This document shows positions 16,940 through 26,581 of a stretch of DNA of 46,549 bases, piece by piece (the first letter of the stretch is position 1; every line of letters begins with the position of its first letter). Origin of the DNA: Tenacibaculum finnmarkense (GTDB taxonomy: Bacteria > Bacteroidota > Bacteroidia > Flavobacteriales > Flavobacteriaceae); the NCBI RefSeq assembly GCF_900239185.1, contig NZ_OENA01000102.1, positions 1-46,549 on the forward strand, read 5' to 3'. A program made the translations under genes and the position numbers. The notes under the pieces are model-generated. The model saw nothing but the letters and a program-made list of their open reading frames with translations. It was not told where the DNA came from and ran no database searches.

Positions 16940-17899
16940 ATGCAAAAATTACCCTTCAAAAGCTCTTGGCTTTTTTTATTAATACCTATCGGAATGATTT
17001 ATTTTGTATTTGTACCGCAAATTCAAAAGCAATATGAAAGATATAATAAACAGCAAATAACGCTTCAAAATGATATTCGCACTTTAGACTCTTTAAAACA
17101 CGCCAAAAAACTAAATCGAAAAGGCACACATTTACTTAAAAAACTAGAAATAACTGTGCCTGTTCATCAAAAAGTGTATGGTAAACAAAAATTTCTATAT
17201 TATAAAACAGGCGGAATGTTACTTGTTTTAGTTTTTATGGGAATCGGTATGCTAGTAACAAGTTATCTATCTAATAGAAAAAAAACATCCTCTAAAAACA
17301 AACAAATCGATTTTATTTTTGATGATTTTACGACCGATCAAATAGGACAAACTATTTCGTGGGATGGTTTAGAAAGTTCAGGAAGCAATTTTGCGAGTGA
17401 AACATTTAAAAAAACAGCACAAGGTTATAAAATAACAGGAAGTTCATTTACCAAAGTTTTTGCCTGGAGTTTTTTCTTGATAGGATTAAATTATGTCGCT
17501 GTTTCATTTTACGAATTTTATCAAACTTCCGATATTCCGCTTACTTTTATGAAAGGCGGAAAATTATTTTTTACATCAGGAGGTGTTTTCTTCATTGTAG
17601 GAGTTATTTTATTATTTATGTTTTCGCCAAAAGCATATATATACACTCGAAAAAGAAAAATAATTGTAGGAGCAGAATTATTAACATTTCAGCAAGTACA
17701 CGCCTTACAGGTTTTAGAGAAATTTATATCAGGCAGCAGTTCTTCGGGAAGTTATTTTTCCTATGAATTGAACTTAATCACTAAAAACGGTGAACGCTAT
17801 AATTTATTAAATCACGGTGATAAAACCTATATTTTAAGCGATATGCTAAAAATTAGCAAACTCTTAAATGTACCCGTTTGGAATAATGGCGTTGTATAA
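16940..17899 (+). CDS. Hypothetical four-segment membrane protein
   Basis: 319 residues with predicted membrane segments at about 10-27, 89-109, 171-192 and 206-227. A charged, partly coiled segment (about 30-80) lies between the first two and presumably faces the periplasm. The C-terminal 85 residues form a soluble beta-rich domain (ARKRKIIVGAELLTFQQVHALQVLEKF...SSSGSYFSYELNLITKNGERYNLL) that resembles the PH-like domains of small bacterial membrane proteins. Function unknown. It is followed after about 50 bp by the acetyltransferase-like gene on the same strand. Confidence 0.75.
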   Translation: MQKLPFKSSWLFLLIPIGMIYFVFVPQIQKQYERYNKQQITLQNDIRTLDSLKHAKKLNRKGTHLLKKLEITVPVHQKVYGKQKFLYYKTGGMLLVLVFMGIGMLVTSYLSNRKKTSSKNKQIDFIFDDFTTDQIGQTISWDGLESSGSNFASETFKKTAQGYKITGSSFTKVFAWSFFLIGLNYVAVSFYEFYQTSDIPLTFMKGGKLFFTSGGVFFIVGVILLFMFSPKAYIYTRKRKIIVGAELLTFQQVHALQVLEKFISGSSSSGSYFSYELNLITKNGERYNLLNHGDKTYILSDMLKISKLLNVPVWNNGVV

Positions 17900-17951
17900 C
17901 ATCGATTAGATAAACTTTTAGTATTTTACACCAAAAATAGAACCAAAACCT

Positions 17952-19160
17952 GTGTGTATTTTATCTTGTAATAAACCCAATTTAAATGCTCAATATTTTA
18001 ATGATGTTCATGAAATATCTACCGATATTTGGGCAGCATTAAACTGTACAAACAACTGGTATTTTCATCCGAAGTACTTAAAAGCATTACAGCAAAATAA
18101 TTCAAAAATACAATTTGCTTATATTGTTTTGTTTGATGAAAAAAATACAGCAATTGCTTTTGCAACCCTTCAAATAGTCGATTTTTATTTAGACAGCGTT
18201 AAAAATGAGATGCAATCTATTGTACATTGGGTAAAATGTATGGGACGAAAATCGGGTTTTTTATCTCCTGAAAAAGCCTTTAAAATACTTACTTGTGGTA
18301 ATACTTTTGTAAGTGGTGAGCACGGTATTTTTATCAAAAAAAATCAAAAAAGAAATGAAATTATTCCCAAAATAGCCCAAGCTATAACAGAATTTTCTAA
18401 TTTGAAAATTGAAAACACAGCCGATGCTTTTATGTTAAAAGATTTTGAAAATAAATCATTATTTAGTAAATCGGTATTAAAAGAAAAAAATTATAATTCT
18501 TTTAATGTAGATCCTAATATGATTTTACATGTAGCTGAAAATTGGAATTCATTAGATGATTATTTAGCCGCTTTAAAAACAAAATTCAGAGTAAAAGCCA
18601 GAAAAGCATTTAAAAATAGTGCTGTTTTAAAAACCGAAGATATTACCGCAGACAGATTAAAAGATTTATTACCTGAAATGACTTTTTTATATAAAACAGT
18701 TTCAAGCAAAGCGAGTTTTAATTTAGGCGATTTCAATTTACAAACTTTTCAAACTTTAAAAGATAATTTAGGTGATGCTTATTTTTTAAAAGCCTATTGG
18801 TTAGAAGATAAATTAGTTGGTTTTTTATCAGGGATTTTTAATCAAAATTCATTAGATGCTCACTTTGTAGGAATCGATTATCAGAACAATAAAGAGTACG
18901 CTATTTATCAGCGAATGTTATACGATTATATTTCTTTAGGAATAGAAAATCAAGTAAAAACCATAAATTTTGGACGAACCGCTAGCGAAATAAAAAGTTC
19001 AGTCGGTGCTGTTCCACAAGATTTGACTATTTATTTACGCCACAAAAAAACCATTACAAACAGTATTTTAAGTTTGTTTTTGAAAAAAATTCAACCATCA
19101 GAATTTAAACAGCAATATCCTTTTAAAGAAAAAAAAACACTATCAGAACTTAAATTGTAG
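17952..19160 (+). CDS. GNAT/FemAB-like acyltransferase
   Basis: 402 residues from a GTG start. No ATG occurs before residue 80 and an in-frame stop lies 33 bp upstream, so GTG is the best choice. The second half carries the GNAT fold seen in the Acetyltransf_6/FemAB-like group: a basic helix (LKTKFRVKARKAFKNS), AYWLEDKLVGFLSGIFNQNSLDAHFVGIDYQNNKEYAIYQRMLYDYISLGI and INFGRTASEIKSSVGAVPQDL. Members transfer amino acids or acyl groups in cell-wall or lipid biosynthesis; the substrate cannot be read from the sequence. Only 2 bp separate it from the thioesterase gene, so the two form an operon. Confidence 0.78.
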   Translation: MCILSCNKPNLNAQYFNDVHEISTDIWAALNCTNNWYFHPKYLKALQQNNSKIQFAYIVLFDEKNTAIAFATLQIVDFYLDSVKNEMQSIVHWVKCMGRKSGFLSPEKAFKILTCGNTFVSGEHGIFIKKNQKRNEIIPKIAQAITEFSNLKIENTADAFMLKDFENKSLFSKSVLKEKNYNSFNVDPNMILHVAENWNSLDDYLAALKTKFRVKARKAFKNSAVLKTEDITADRLKDLLPEMTFLYKTVSSKASFNLGDFNLQTFQTLKDNLGDAYFLKAYWLEDKLVGFLSGIFNQNSLDAHFVGIDYQNNKEYAIYQRMLYDYISLGIENQVKTINFGRTASEIKSSVGAVPQDLTIYLRHKKTITNSILSLFLKKIQPSEFKQQYPFKEKKTLSELKL

Positions 19161-19162
19161 CT

Positions 19163-20038
19163 ATGAAAAATACAGCAGAATTATTAAGTATATTAACCTT
19201 AAAAAATACAGATAACAATAATTTTAAAGGAATAAGTAAAGATATTGGAAGTCCCATTGTATTTGGCGGACAAGTTTTGGCACAGTCTTTAAATGCTGCG
19301 TATCGTACGGTTTCAGACCAGCGTATTTTACATTCCTTGCATTCGTATTTTTTAGAAGCAGGAAATTTAGAACTGCCAATTACTTATAATGTACAGGTAA
19401 TTCGCGATGGCGGAAGTTTTTCAACCCGACGTATAACCGCCTCTCAAAACGATAAAACAATTTTTATATTAGCCTGTTCTTTTCATAAAAAGGAGGAAGG
19501 TTATCAGCATCAAAAGCCCATTAAAAAAGACATCAAACAACCTGAAGAATTGTTAAGTTGGTCAGATATGTTGGTTGAATTTGATCATTTTTTGCCCAAA
19601 AAATTAAAAGCATTTTTAAGCATTGATCGCCCTATTGATTTTAAACCTGTTCACCTAGCAAACCCGCTCGACTTAAAAAATTTGCCAGCAGTTGTCGATG
19701 TTTGGTTCAAATTAAAAGACGCTCCAAGTAATTTAACCTTGGCTTTAAAGCAGCAAATTTTAACCTATATTTCCGACTACAACCTATTAACCGCCTGCTT
19801 AAACCCCAATGCGAGCGTTGCTAATTTTGGCAATACACAAATGGCAAGTTTAGACCATTCTATGTGGTTTCACCGTGATTTTGATTTTTCCGATTGGTTA
19901 TTATTTTCAATCGAAAGCCCTAGTGCATCTGGCGCTCGAGGTTTTGCAACAGGTAATATTTACACCCGAAAAGGCGTTTTAGTGGCATCGGTTGCGCAAG
20001 AAGGATTGATGCGTGCAATTAAAAAGAAGGAATCATAA
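19163..20038 (+). CDS. Acyl-CoA thioesterase II (TesB-like)
   Basis: 291 residues with two hotdog domains. The N-terminal domain has FGGQVLAQSLNAAYRTV and LHSLHSYFLEAGN; the C-terminal domain has the Asp-containing SLDHSMWFHRDFDFSDWLLFSIESPSASGARGFATGNIYTRKGVLVASVAQEGLMR. These are the hallmarks of TesB-type enzymes, which hydrolyse acyl-CoA to free fatty acid and CoA in the cytoplasm; the catalytic Asp of the second domain is present. Length matches the family. It is the second gene after the acyltransferase-like gene, hinting at a shared lipid-related role (inference). Confidence 0.93.
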   Translation: MKNTAELLSILTLKNTDNNNFKGISKDIGSPIVFGGQVLAQSLNAAYRTVSDQRILHSLHSYFLEAGNLELPITYNVQVIRDGGSFSTRRITASQNDKTIFILACSFHKKEEGYQHQKPIKKDIKQPEELLSWSDMLVEFDHFLPKKLKAFLSIDRPIDFKPVHLANPLDLKNLPAVVDVWFKLKDAPSNLTLALKQQILTYISDYNLLTACLNPNASVANFGNTQMASLDHSMWFHRDFDFSDWLLFSIESPSASGARGFATGNIYTRKGVLVASVAQEGLMRAIKKKES

Positions 20039-20075
20039 AATCAGAATTATATAAAACAGATTAAAGATTTTTTGA

Positions 20076-20169
20076 AGCAATTTCCCGCTTTCCGCACTCG
20101 CTTTTTTTGTTTGAAAAAAACAAAAAAGAGCTCAAACAAATGCTTCAATCGGGGCTAGGCATTTGTACT
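20076..20169 (+). repeat. Dispersed hairpin repeat R1, copy 1
   Basis: A 94-bp unit that begins AGCAATTTCCCGCTTTCC and ends GGGGCTAGGCATTTGTACT. The middle is a long imperfect stem (GCTTTTTTTGTTT paired with AAACAAAAAAGAGC). A second copy lies at 45648-45746. The 377-bp gap 20039-20415 contains only this repeat and the 33-bp palindrome; I see no gene. Confidence 0.85.
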
Positions 20170-20264
20170 TAAAACTAAATTTTATCTAAAAAGAATATAA
20201 GATAAAACAGAAATTCAATTCGAATACGTGAATACAGATTTATAGAATCTTCTGCCATATTAAC

Positions 20265-20297
20265 AGACCTCACAGGTTTTTAAAACCTGTGAGGTCT
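20265..20297. repeat. 33-bp palindromic repeat R2, copy 1
   Basis: Two 16-bp arms (AGACCTCACAGGTTTT and its exact complement) around one T. Another copy lies at 45818. The outer two base pairs differ between copies (AG/CT here, AA/TT there), so pairing is preserved. Confidence 0.9.
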
Positions 20298-20415
20298 AAG
20301 TTTAACTAAAAAACGAAGAGCTTGTTTAAATTTCATCTGAAAAAAAATATAGCAGAAAAATAAGAAATTGCATCGGTCAACCTGAATTTTCCGTAGCCAA
20401 TTAAAAAAAACGCTA

Positions 20416-21900
20416 ATGAATAAGATATCAATCCTTTTAATTATTTTGACTTTATCATTTAAAATTTCTCTTGGTCAAAATTTTGGCAATTTCCCGAATA
20501 TTGAGAAACAAAAACTACACAACGATTTAGAGATTCTCTATCAAGGATTGAATAAGTTCCACGCTGGAATGTATTGGTACACACCAAAAGACAGTGTAGA
20601 TAATGCTTTCAAAAAAGTAAAAACACAAATAAATAAAGATCTGAATGTGCTTGAATTTCATAAACTCATTGCGCCTTTAGTAGGGCTTTCAAGAGAAGAT
20701 CATACAGATATATATTTACCGAAAAGGGTAAAAGAAAAGATAAATAAAGAAGCTGCTTTTATTCCTTTAACTTTTGTCTTTCTTGGCACAAAACTATATT
20801 GTTTCAAAAATGGTTCGAATTATCAAGAGTTGAAAATTGAAGGAAAGGAAATTGAATTGATAAATGGTGAAAAACCTATCGATATTGTTGCGAAAATTGG
20901 AAGCTTATTTGCTTCAGATGGTTTTATAAAAACAGTTAAATATAGTGATCTAAAAGGGTTTAATTTCTCTAAATATTATTTTTACCACTACGGAAATATT
21001 AAAGATGTAAATATTAAATTTAAAGAATTAGAGCACCTAATAGTTATTAAATCTTTAAAAATTGAAAATATCAACAACCATTTACGTTCAAGAAATTCAA
21101 ACAATAAAGATGCTAAAGAAAAAGACCTATTAGAGTTTAAAATATTAAATAAAACAACTGCTTATTTAGGACTTCATTCGTTTTCTAATTCTGATATAAA
21201 AAAGCAAACTAAAGAAAGAAGTTTGAGTAAATTTTTAGAAAATAGTTTTGAGTCAATTTCAAATAATAATATTACAAATTTAATAATTGATGTAAGCGAA
21301 AACGGAGGTGGTAATGAAGGTAATGAAGGAATCGTTTATTCATATTTAGGAGACAATTATCAAAAATATAAGAAAGTCAGGGCAAAAACTCAAAAAGCAG
21401 TTCTTGATAATGGTATTGACAAGCCAATAACATTAAAAACATTTGGATTTTTAGAAAGGACATTTGTAAACAAAAAAATGCCAGATGGCTCTTTAGAAAG
21501 GAAAAAATGGATTGGATATGGTTTAATGGCGTACAAAAAAGCACCGAAAAACAAATTTACAGGAAAGCTATATGTCATCATCAGTCCAATAACTTATTCT
21601 GGTGGAAGTGAATTTAGCAATATGGTTTATTCAAATGATAGAGGGACTTTTGTTGGGCAAGAAACTGGCGGTGGATATTTGGGAAACACAAGTGGTTATA
21701 GCCAAGAACTTATTTTACCAAATTCGAAAATTGAAATAGACATTCCTGCTTTACAATTTGTTATGAATGTTGAACAAAAACTTCCTTTTGGAAGTGGGGT
21801 AATTCCTGACTATAAAGTTATACCAACTTTTGAGCAATATAATAGTAATGTAAACGCAGCTTTAGAATATATTTTAAAGCAGATTGAAAACAAAAAATAA
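20416..21900 (+). CDS. S41-family (tail-specific protease-like) peptidase
   Basis: 494 residues with a signal peptide (cleavage near LGQ, residue 21). The C-terminal half has the S41 core: KTTAYLGLHSFSN, ITNLIIDVSENGGGN, KLYVIISPITYSGGSEFSNMVY (nucleophile Ser expected in TYSGGSE), GTFVGQETGGG and LPFGSGVIPDYKV. There is no obvious PDZ domain, although residues about 110-160 (IPLTFVFLGTKLYC...IKGEKEIELINGEKP-like) could be a remnant. Exported, so it would cleave periplasmic or extracellular peptides. It follows the repeat-containing gap and ends in a region convergent with recJ. Confidence 0.88.
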   Translation: MNKISILLIILTLSFKISLGQNFGNFPNIEKQKLHNDLEILYQGLNKFHAGMYWYTPKDSVDNAFKKVKTQINKDLNVLEFHKLIAPLVGLSREDHTDIYLPKRVKEKINKEAAFIPLTFVFLGTKLYCFKNGSNYQELKIEGKEIELINGEKPIDIVAKIGSLFASDGFIKTVKYSDLKGFNFSKYYFYHYGNIKDVNIKFKELEHLIVIKSLKIENINNHLRSRNSNNKDAKEKDLLEFKILNKTTAYLGLHSFSNSDIKKQTKERSLSKFLENSFESISNNNITNLIIDVSENGGGNEGNEGIVYSYLGDNYQKYKKVRAKTQKAVLDNGIDKPITLKTFGFLERTFVNKKMPDGSLERKKWIGYGLMAYKKAPKNKFTGKLYVIISPITYSGGSEFSNMVYSNDRGTFVGQETGGGYLGNTSGYSQELILPNSKIEIDIPALQFVMNVEQKLPFGSGVIPDYKVIPTFEQYNSNVNAALEYILKQIENKK

Positions 21901-22001
21901 CTGCTAAACTTAAAGTAAAATTCTTTTTTATAAATTCATTACTTACCGAAAGTTTTAGTTTTTTAATACGTCATTAACCATATAGTAAAGGTTAATGCGA
22001 T

Positions 22002-22024
22002 GCTGAAATAAATTCAGCATGACG
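22002..22024. terminator. Hairpin between the S41 peptidase gene and recJ
   Basis: ATGCTGAA pairs with TTCAGCAT around a short A-rich loop. It lies between two convergent genes, just beyond the recJ stop codon, and resembles a common short flavobacterial intergenic palindrome. Confidence 0.55.
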
Positions 22025-22030
22025 ATAAAC

Positions 22031-23716
22031 TTATTTTATATCCTTTAAAAGCAGTTGAATACTGGTATTTCCGTTCCAAGTATTTTCATCTAGTGCGTAT
22101 GCGATATCAAAATCGTTTTTAATTAAAGGAAGTTTTTTTCCTAAACTAAAACCGATAGCGCTGTATGTTTTTTTATCGGCAGCAGAAATAATATTTAGTT
22201 TTAAATGTGTTTTATCAGCACCTACTTGTTTTCCAAAACCATTATCTCTAACGGCAGTTGTTGAAAAAGTCGGCTTTAAATTTAAAGGTCCAAAAGGCGC
22301 CATTTGTTGAATAATTCTAAAAAACTTAGGCGATATTTCCGATAAATCTAATTCTGCATCAATACTAATTTCAGGGGTTAATAAATTTTTATCAATAGTT
22401 TTAGCAACGACTTCTTCAAATTTATTTTTGAAATTCTCGTATTGTTCTGGTTCTAAAGTTAAACCCGCAGCATATTTATGTCCACCAAATTGTTCAATAA
22501 ATTCAGCACATTGTTCTAAGGCATTATACACGTCAAATCCTTTTACCGAACGTGCCGAAGCCGCTAATTTATCGCCACTTTTTGTAAAAACTAACGTAGG
22601 TCTGTAATAGGTTTCTATCAATCGAGAAGCTACAATTCCGATAACTCCTTTGTGCCAAGTTTCATCAAAAACAACCGAAGTAAATCTTTCAGTTTCATTA
22701 TTTTCTTCAATTTGAAGTAAAGCTTCTTGGGTGATTTTTTTATCGATTCCTTTTCTATCAGCATTAAATTTTTCAATTGATGAAGCAAATTCAACAGCTG
22801 TATCAAAATCCATTTCTGTTAAAAGATTTACGGCATGAATTCCGTGTTTCATTCTTCCTGCGGCATTTATCCGAGGAGCGATGATAAAAACAACATCGGT
22901 AATGGTTAATTCTTTTTTATCTAACTGTTCAATAATGGCTTTAATTCCGTTGCGTGGTTTTGTGTTAATAACTTGTAATCCGAAGTAGGTTAAGGTTCTG
23001 TTTTCGCCTGTCATCGGTACAATATCGGCAGCAATTGCGGTGGCTACCAAATCTAAATATGGTATTAAATCATCAATAGTTTGCCCTGTTTTTGAGGCTA
23101 ATGCTTGAATCAATTTAAAACCAACGCCACAACCACATAATTCATCATAAGGATAAAAACAATCTATTTGCTTCGGATTTAAAACAGCAACAGCCTTCGG
23201 AATTTCTTTACCTGGTTTATGATGGTCGCAAATAATAAAATCGATGTTTTTATCAGCAGCATAAGCAACTTTATCAATAGCTTTAATTCCACAATCTAAG
23301 GCAATAATTAAAGAGAAATCATTGTCATCAGCAAAATCAATTCCCATGTATGAAACGCCGTATCCTTCGGCATATCTGTCAGGAATATAGGTGAAAATGT
23401 TTGGGTGAATTGTTTTTAAATAAGAAGAAAGTAACGAAACTGCGGTGGTTCCGTCAACATCATAATCGCCAAAAACCAAAATATTTTCGTTGTTTGCAAT
23501 CGCTTTTTCAATGCGTTGCACGGCTAAATCCATGTCTTTCATTAAAAAAGGGTCGTGCAAATCATCTAAAGAAGGACGGAAAAACTGTTTTGCTTTATCA
23601 AAAGTATCAATATTTCGTTGTACCAAAATTTTAGCCAGCGTTTTTTCAACAGATAATTCTTTAGCTAATTGAGTTACTTTTAATAAATCGGGAGTTTGTT
23701 TTAACGTCCAACGCAT
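22031..23716 (-). CDS. recJ: Single-stranded-DNA-specific exonuclease RecJ
   Basis: 561 residues, normal RecJ length. DHH-phosphoesterase motifs: DYDVDGT at 84-90 (motif I), DRYAEGYG at 113-120, LDCG at 140-143 and DHH at 164-166 in CDHHKPG; the DHHA1 domain follows with GIVASRLIETYYRP and EQFGGHKYAAGLTLE; the C-terminal OB-fold region ends LKLNIISA...IQLLLKD. A 5'-3' exonuclease acting on ssDNA in recombination and mismatch repair, Mn/Mg-dependent. It lies 19 bp downstream of the OsmC-like gene on the same strand and is probably cotranscribed with it. Confidence 0.96.
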   Translation of the reverse strand: MRWTLKQTPDLLKVTQLAKELSVEKTLAKILVQRNIDTFDKAKQFFRPSLDDLHDPFLMKDMDLAVQRIEKAIANNENILVFGDYDVDGTTAVSLLSSYLKTIHPNIFTYIPDRYAEGYGVSYMGIDFADDNDFSLIIALDCGIKAIDKVAYAADKNIDFIICDHHKPGKEIPKAVAVLNPKQIDCFYPYDELCGCGVGFKLIQALASKTGQTIDDLIPYLDLVATAIAADIVPMTGENRTLTYFGLQVINTKPRNGIKAIIEQLDKKELTITDVVFIIAPRINAAGRMKHGIHAVNLLTEMDFDTAVEFASSIEKFNADRKGIDKKITQEALLQIEENNETERFTSVVFDETWHKGVIGIVASRLIETYYRPTLVFTKSGDKLAASARSVKGFDVYNALEQCAEFIEQFGGHKYAAGLTLEPEQYENFKNKFEEVVAKTIDKNLLTPEISIDAELDLSEISPKFFRIIQQMAPFGPLNLKPTFSTTAVRDNGFGKQVGADKTHLKLNIISAADKKTYSAIGFSLGKKLPLIKNDFDIAYALDENTWNGNTSIQLLLKDIK

Positions 23717-23735
23717 AGTTTCTGATATTTATTTG

Positions 23736-24182
23736 TTATTGATTATGAAAATGAGATGTGATTTTTACTTCTGCAAATCTTCGAAACATTTCCATTACAC
23801 CACAATATTTATCTACAGATAATTGTACTGCTTTATTAATTTTTTCTTCATTTAAATCAGTTCCATAAAAATGATAATCAACAGTAACTATGTGGTAATA
23901 TTTAGGATGTTCTTGGGTTAACTCGCCAGTAACTTCCATTTTAAGGTCAGTTATTGAAGTTCTCATTTTGTTTAAAAGAGGAATAATATCTAAGCCTGAA
24001 CAGCCTGCTAATGCCGATAACATCATTGCTTTTGGTCTTAAACCTTCACCTTTTCCACCACTTTCTTCGCCAACATCTATAAAAACTTTATGCCCGCTAG
24101 GGTTGTCGGTTTCAAATTGCATGTTTTCTTTCCAAACTGTTGTAACTGTATGCGATGCCATATTTTGTGTATTTTGATACAA
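23736..24182 (-). CDS. OsmC-family protein
   Basis: 148 residues as given; an internal Met (residue 8, MASHTVTTVWKENM) may be the true start, giving 141. Family features: GEESGGKGEGLRPKAMMLSALAGCSGLDI with the first redox Cys, and VDKYCGVMEMFR with the second. OsmC/Ohr-type proteins reduce organic hydroperoxides through these two Cys in the cytoplasm; the exact subtype (YhfA-like) is not clear. It is first in an operon with recJ and is preceded by the mscL terminator. Confidence 0.9.
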   Translation of the reverse strand: MYQNTQNMASHTVTTVWKENMQFETDNPSGHKVFIDVGEESGGKGEGLRPKAMMLSALAGCSGLDIIPLLNKMRTSITDLKMEVTGELTQEHPKYYHIVTVDYHFYGTDLNEEKINKAVQLSVDKYCGVMEMFRRFAEVKITSHFHNQ

Positions 24183-24269
24183 GCAAATTTAAGGAAGCGA
24201 TAATAATACTTGTTCAATATTCGAATAAATTTATCTTAAGAAATTATTTAGAATATTTGTAGAAAATAA

Positions 24270-24299
24270 AAAGGCGATAAAAATAATTTTATCGCCTTT
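24270..24299 (-). terminator. mscL (tdk-alr-mscL) intrinsic terminator
   Basis: A 13-bp stem (AAAGGCGATAAAA / TTTTATCGCCTTT) with a 4-nt loop; on the minus strand it is followed by a T-rich run. Confidence 0.85.
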
Positions 24300-24321
24300 A
24301 ATATAGTAGTTAGTGGTTATA

Positions 24322-24729
24322 TTACTTTTTTAATAAGTCTCTAATTTCAGCTAATAAATCTTCTTGGCTTGGTCCTTTTGGAGCTTCAGGAGCTGGTTCT
24401 TCCTTTTTCTTTAAAGCGTTCACACCTTTTACAACCATAAACATTACAAAAGCAACGATGATAAAATCAATAATGTTAGTTAAAAATTCACCATAAAGAA
24501 TCGCAACTTCACCAGTTACTTTTCCTGCTGCATCAGCAACCCCTTCTTTAGCGATGTATTTTAAATCTTTAAAGTCAGCATTAAATAATAACCCGATTAA
24601 TGGAGATACAATTCCGCCTGTAAAAGAAGTTACTACTTGTTTAAAAGCAGCACCCATAACAAAACCAACAGCAATGTCGACTAAGTTACCTTTCATTGCA
24701 AACTCTTTAAATTCCTTAAGCATACTCAT
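24322..24729 (-). CDS. mscL: Large-conductance mechanosensitive channel
   Basis: 135 residues, normal for MscL. The N-terminal helix and first membrane segment read MLKEFKEFAMKGNLVDIAVGFVMGAAFKQVV, including the pore-constriction Gly/Ala pattern; a periplasmic loop follows, then the second segment (about 82-103, FLTNIIDFIIVAFVMFMVVKGVN) and a charged C-terminal helix bundle (QEDLLAEIRDLLKK). It opens under membrane tension to release solutes during hypo-osmotic shock. It begins 45 bp after alr on the same strand and is the last gene before the terminator. Confidence 0.96.
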   Translation of the reverse strand: MSMLKEFKEFAMKGNLVDIAVGFVMGAAFKQVVTSFTGGIVSPLIGLLFNADFKDLKYIAKEGVADAAGKVTGEVAILYGEFLTNIIDFIIVAFVMFMVVKGVNALKKKEEPAPEAPKGPSQEDLLAEIRDLLKK

Positions 24730-24774
24730 GTTTTTTTGATTTAATAGTTAATACTTTGCAATTATAAGTAAAAA

Positions 24775-25875
24775 TTAGTGTTTAACCACTCTTTTTACAC
24801 GTTGAGATATAGCGGTAAGTGTTTCATACGGAATGGTTTCACATTTATGGGCAATGTATTCGATATGTTGCTGATGGTTAAAAATAATAACTTCATCACC
24901 TTCATTGCAATCAATATTGGTTACATCAACCATAATCATATCCATGCAAACATTTCCAATAATAGGCGCTGGTTTATTGTTGATAAAAATAAAGCCTTCT
25001 TTTTTACCTAGTTTACGTGAAATTCCATCGGCATGACCAATAGGAATTGTTGCACTACGGGTAGGTTTATTTGCTACAAATGCACGGTTATAGCCAACAG
25101 TTTCACCAGGTTGAATAATATGAATTTGCGAAATAATTGATTTTAAAGTATGGGTGTTTTTTAACTGAGCAGTTTCTTTAGGATTATTTCCAAAACCATA
25201 CAATCCGATGCCAATACGCACCATGTCAAACTGGGCCTGTGGGTAATTAACAACGCCTGAGGTATTTAATATATGAATCATCGGCTTGTAGCCTAAGTGT
25301 TCATAAATTTGTTTTACAATATAAGCAAAGTTATTAATTTGTCCGATGGTAAATTCTTGTTCATTCGGGTCTTCACTAGCAGCTAAATGCGAAAAAACAG
25401 ATTCTACCTTAACATTATTCGATTTTTTTAATTCCGAAATAAGCTTTGGTGTATCGGTATGCCAAAACCCTAATCTATTTAAACCCGTGTTGAATTTAAT
25501 ATGAATAGGATAGTTCATCAGGGGTTTTTGATCTGCTAATTTTAAAAAAGCATCAAATATTTTAAAATTGTACAAGTTTGGTTCTAGCCTATATTTTACA
25601 ATATCTTCTAAATTTTGAAGCTGCGGATGTAATACTAAAATAGGTGTTTTAATCCCTGCTTCACGTAAAACAATTCCTTCATTTGAATAGGCTACGGCAA
25701 AATAATCAACTTTATCTTGTACTAATTTGGCAACTTCTGTGGCTTCACTTCCGTATCCGAAAGCTTTTACAACAGCTAAAATTTTAGTGTCAGGATTTAG
25801 TTTTTGCTTAAAAAAAGCAAGATTATGCTCAATTGATTTTGCATCAATTTCTAAAATAGTTACATGATTATTCAT
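24775..25875 (-). CDS. alr: Alanine racemase
   Basis: 366 residues. PLP-binding Lys37 in [10 protein letters not shown]; this replaces the VVKANAYGHG seen in many species, with the Lys kept. Catalytic Tyr262 in [16 protein letters not shown] at about 218-227; [10 protein letters not shown] at about 310. It interconverts L- and D-alanine in the cytoplasm for peptidoglycan precursors. The start codon overlaps the end of tdk by 8 bp, indicating translational coupling. Confidence 0.95.
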   Translation of the reverse strand: MNNHVTILEIDAKSIEHNLAFFKQKLNPDTKILAVVKAFGYGSEATEVAKLVQDKVDYFAVAYSNEGIVLREAGIKTPILVLHPQLQNLEDIVKYRLEPNLYNFKIFDAFLKLADQKPLMNYPIHIKFNTGLNRLGFWHTDTPKLISELKKSNNVKVESVFSHLAASEDPNEQEFTIGQINNFAYIVKQIYEHLGYKPMIHILNTSGVVNYPQAQFDMVRIGIGLYGFGNNPKETAQLKNTHTLKSIISQIHIIQPGETVGYNRAFVANKPTRSATIPIGHADGISRKLGKKEGFIFINNKPAPIIGNVCMDMIMVDVTNIDCNEGDEVIIFNHQQHIEYIAHKCETIPYETLTAISQRVKRVVKH

Positions 25876-26479
25876 CGGATAAATTTTCTTTCTTTTTATG
25901 TTGTTCTTGTACTGCTTTGTAATAAGCAGCTCTGCTTAAAGGCTCGTATTCTTGTACTTCACCTAATAAAACAAGGTCATCACTGGCCGCTTTTCGATGA
26001 CTATAATGTGCTAAGTTACCGGTATGTGTGCAAACAGCATGTACTTTTGTAACATATTCTGCCGTAGCCATTAAAGCGGGCATTGGTCCAAAAGGATTTC
26101 CTTTAAAATCCATATCTAAACCTGCCACAATAACTCGAACACCTCTATTGGCTAGTTCATTACAAACAGCAACGATGCCTGAGTCAAAAAATTGTGCTTC
26201 ATCAATACCAACAACATCAACATTGTTTGCTAGTAATAAGATATTGGAAGAACAAGGAACGGGTGTTGATCTAATTTTGGTCGCATTATGTGAGACTACT
26301 TGTTGATTGTCATAACGAGTATCTATAGTTGGTTTAAAAATTTCAACACGTTGTTTTGCAAATTCGGCACGTTTGAGTCTGCGGATTAATTCTTCAGTTT
26401 TTCCTGAAAACATTGAACCACATATTACTTCAATCCAACCAAATTGCCCTGTATGATTTACTGTATTTTCGAGAAACAT
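25868..26479 (-). CDS. tdk: Thymidine kinase
   Basis: 203 residues of the TK1 type: P-loop GSMFSGKT at 21-28, the DEAQFF motif with catalytic Glu94, and the flexible lasso region ending [17 protein letters not shown]. It phosphorylates thymidine with ATP in nucleotide salvage. In the C-terminal zinc region the usual paired Cys are largely replaced ([16 protein letters not shown]), leaving one Cys and several His, as I recall for other Bacteroidota enzymes. First gene of a tdk-alr-mscL operon and divergent from the 371-aa hypothetical gene. Confidence 0.95.
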   Translation of the reverse strand: MFLENTVNHTGQFGWIEVICGSMFSGKTEELIRRLKRAEFAKQRVEIFKPTIDTRYDNQQVVSHNATKIRSTPVPCSSNILLLANNVDVVGIDEAQFFDSGIVAVCNELANRGVRVIVAGLDMDFKGNPFGPMPALMATAEYVTKVHAVCTHTGNLAHYSHRKAASDDLVLLGEVQEYEPLSRAAYYKAVQEQHKKKENLSDE

Positions 26480-26581
26480 TTTGTATTTTTAGGCGCTAAT
26501 TATTGATTTTTGTCTTACTTTCGAGTAAAGAACAAATTTATTAAAATTAAACAGTAAAAATTAAAATCAAAAGAACAACTT

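Noticed and set aside
20076..20297. R1/R2 repeats as ends of an insertion sequence or as a CRISPR array
   Set aside because: No transposase frame is adjacent, and there are only isolated copies rather than regularly spaced repeats with spacers.
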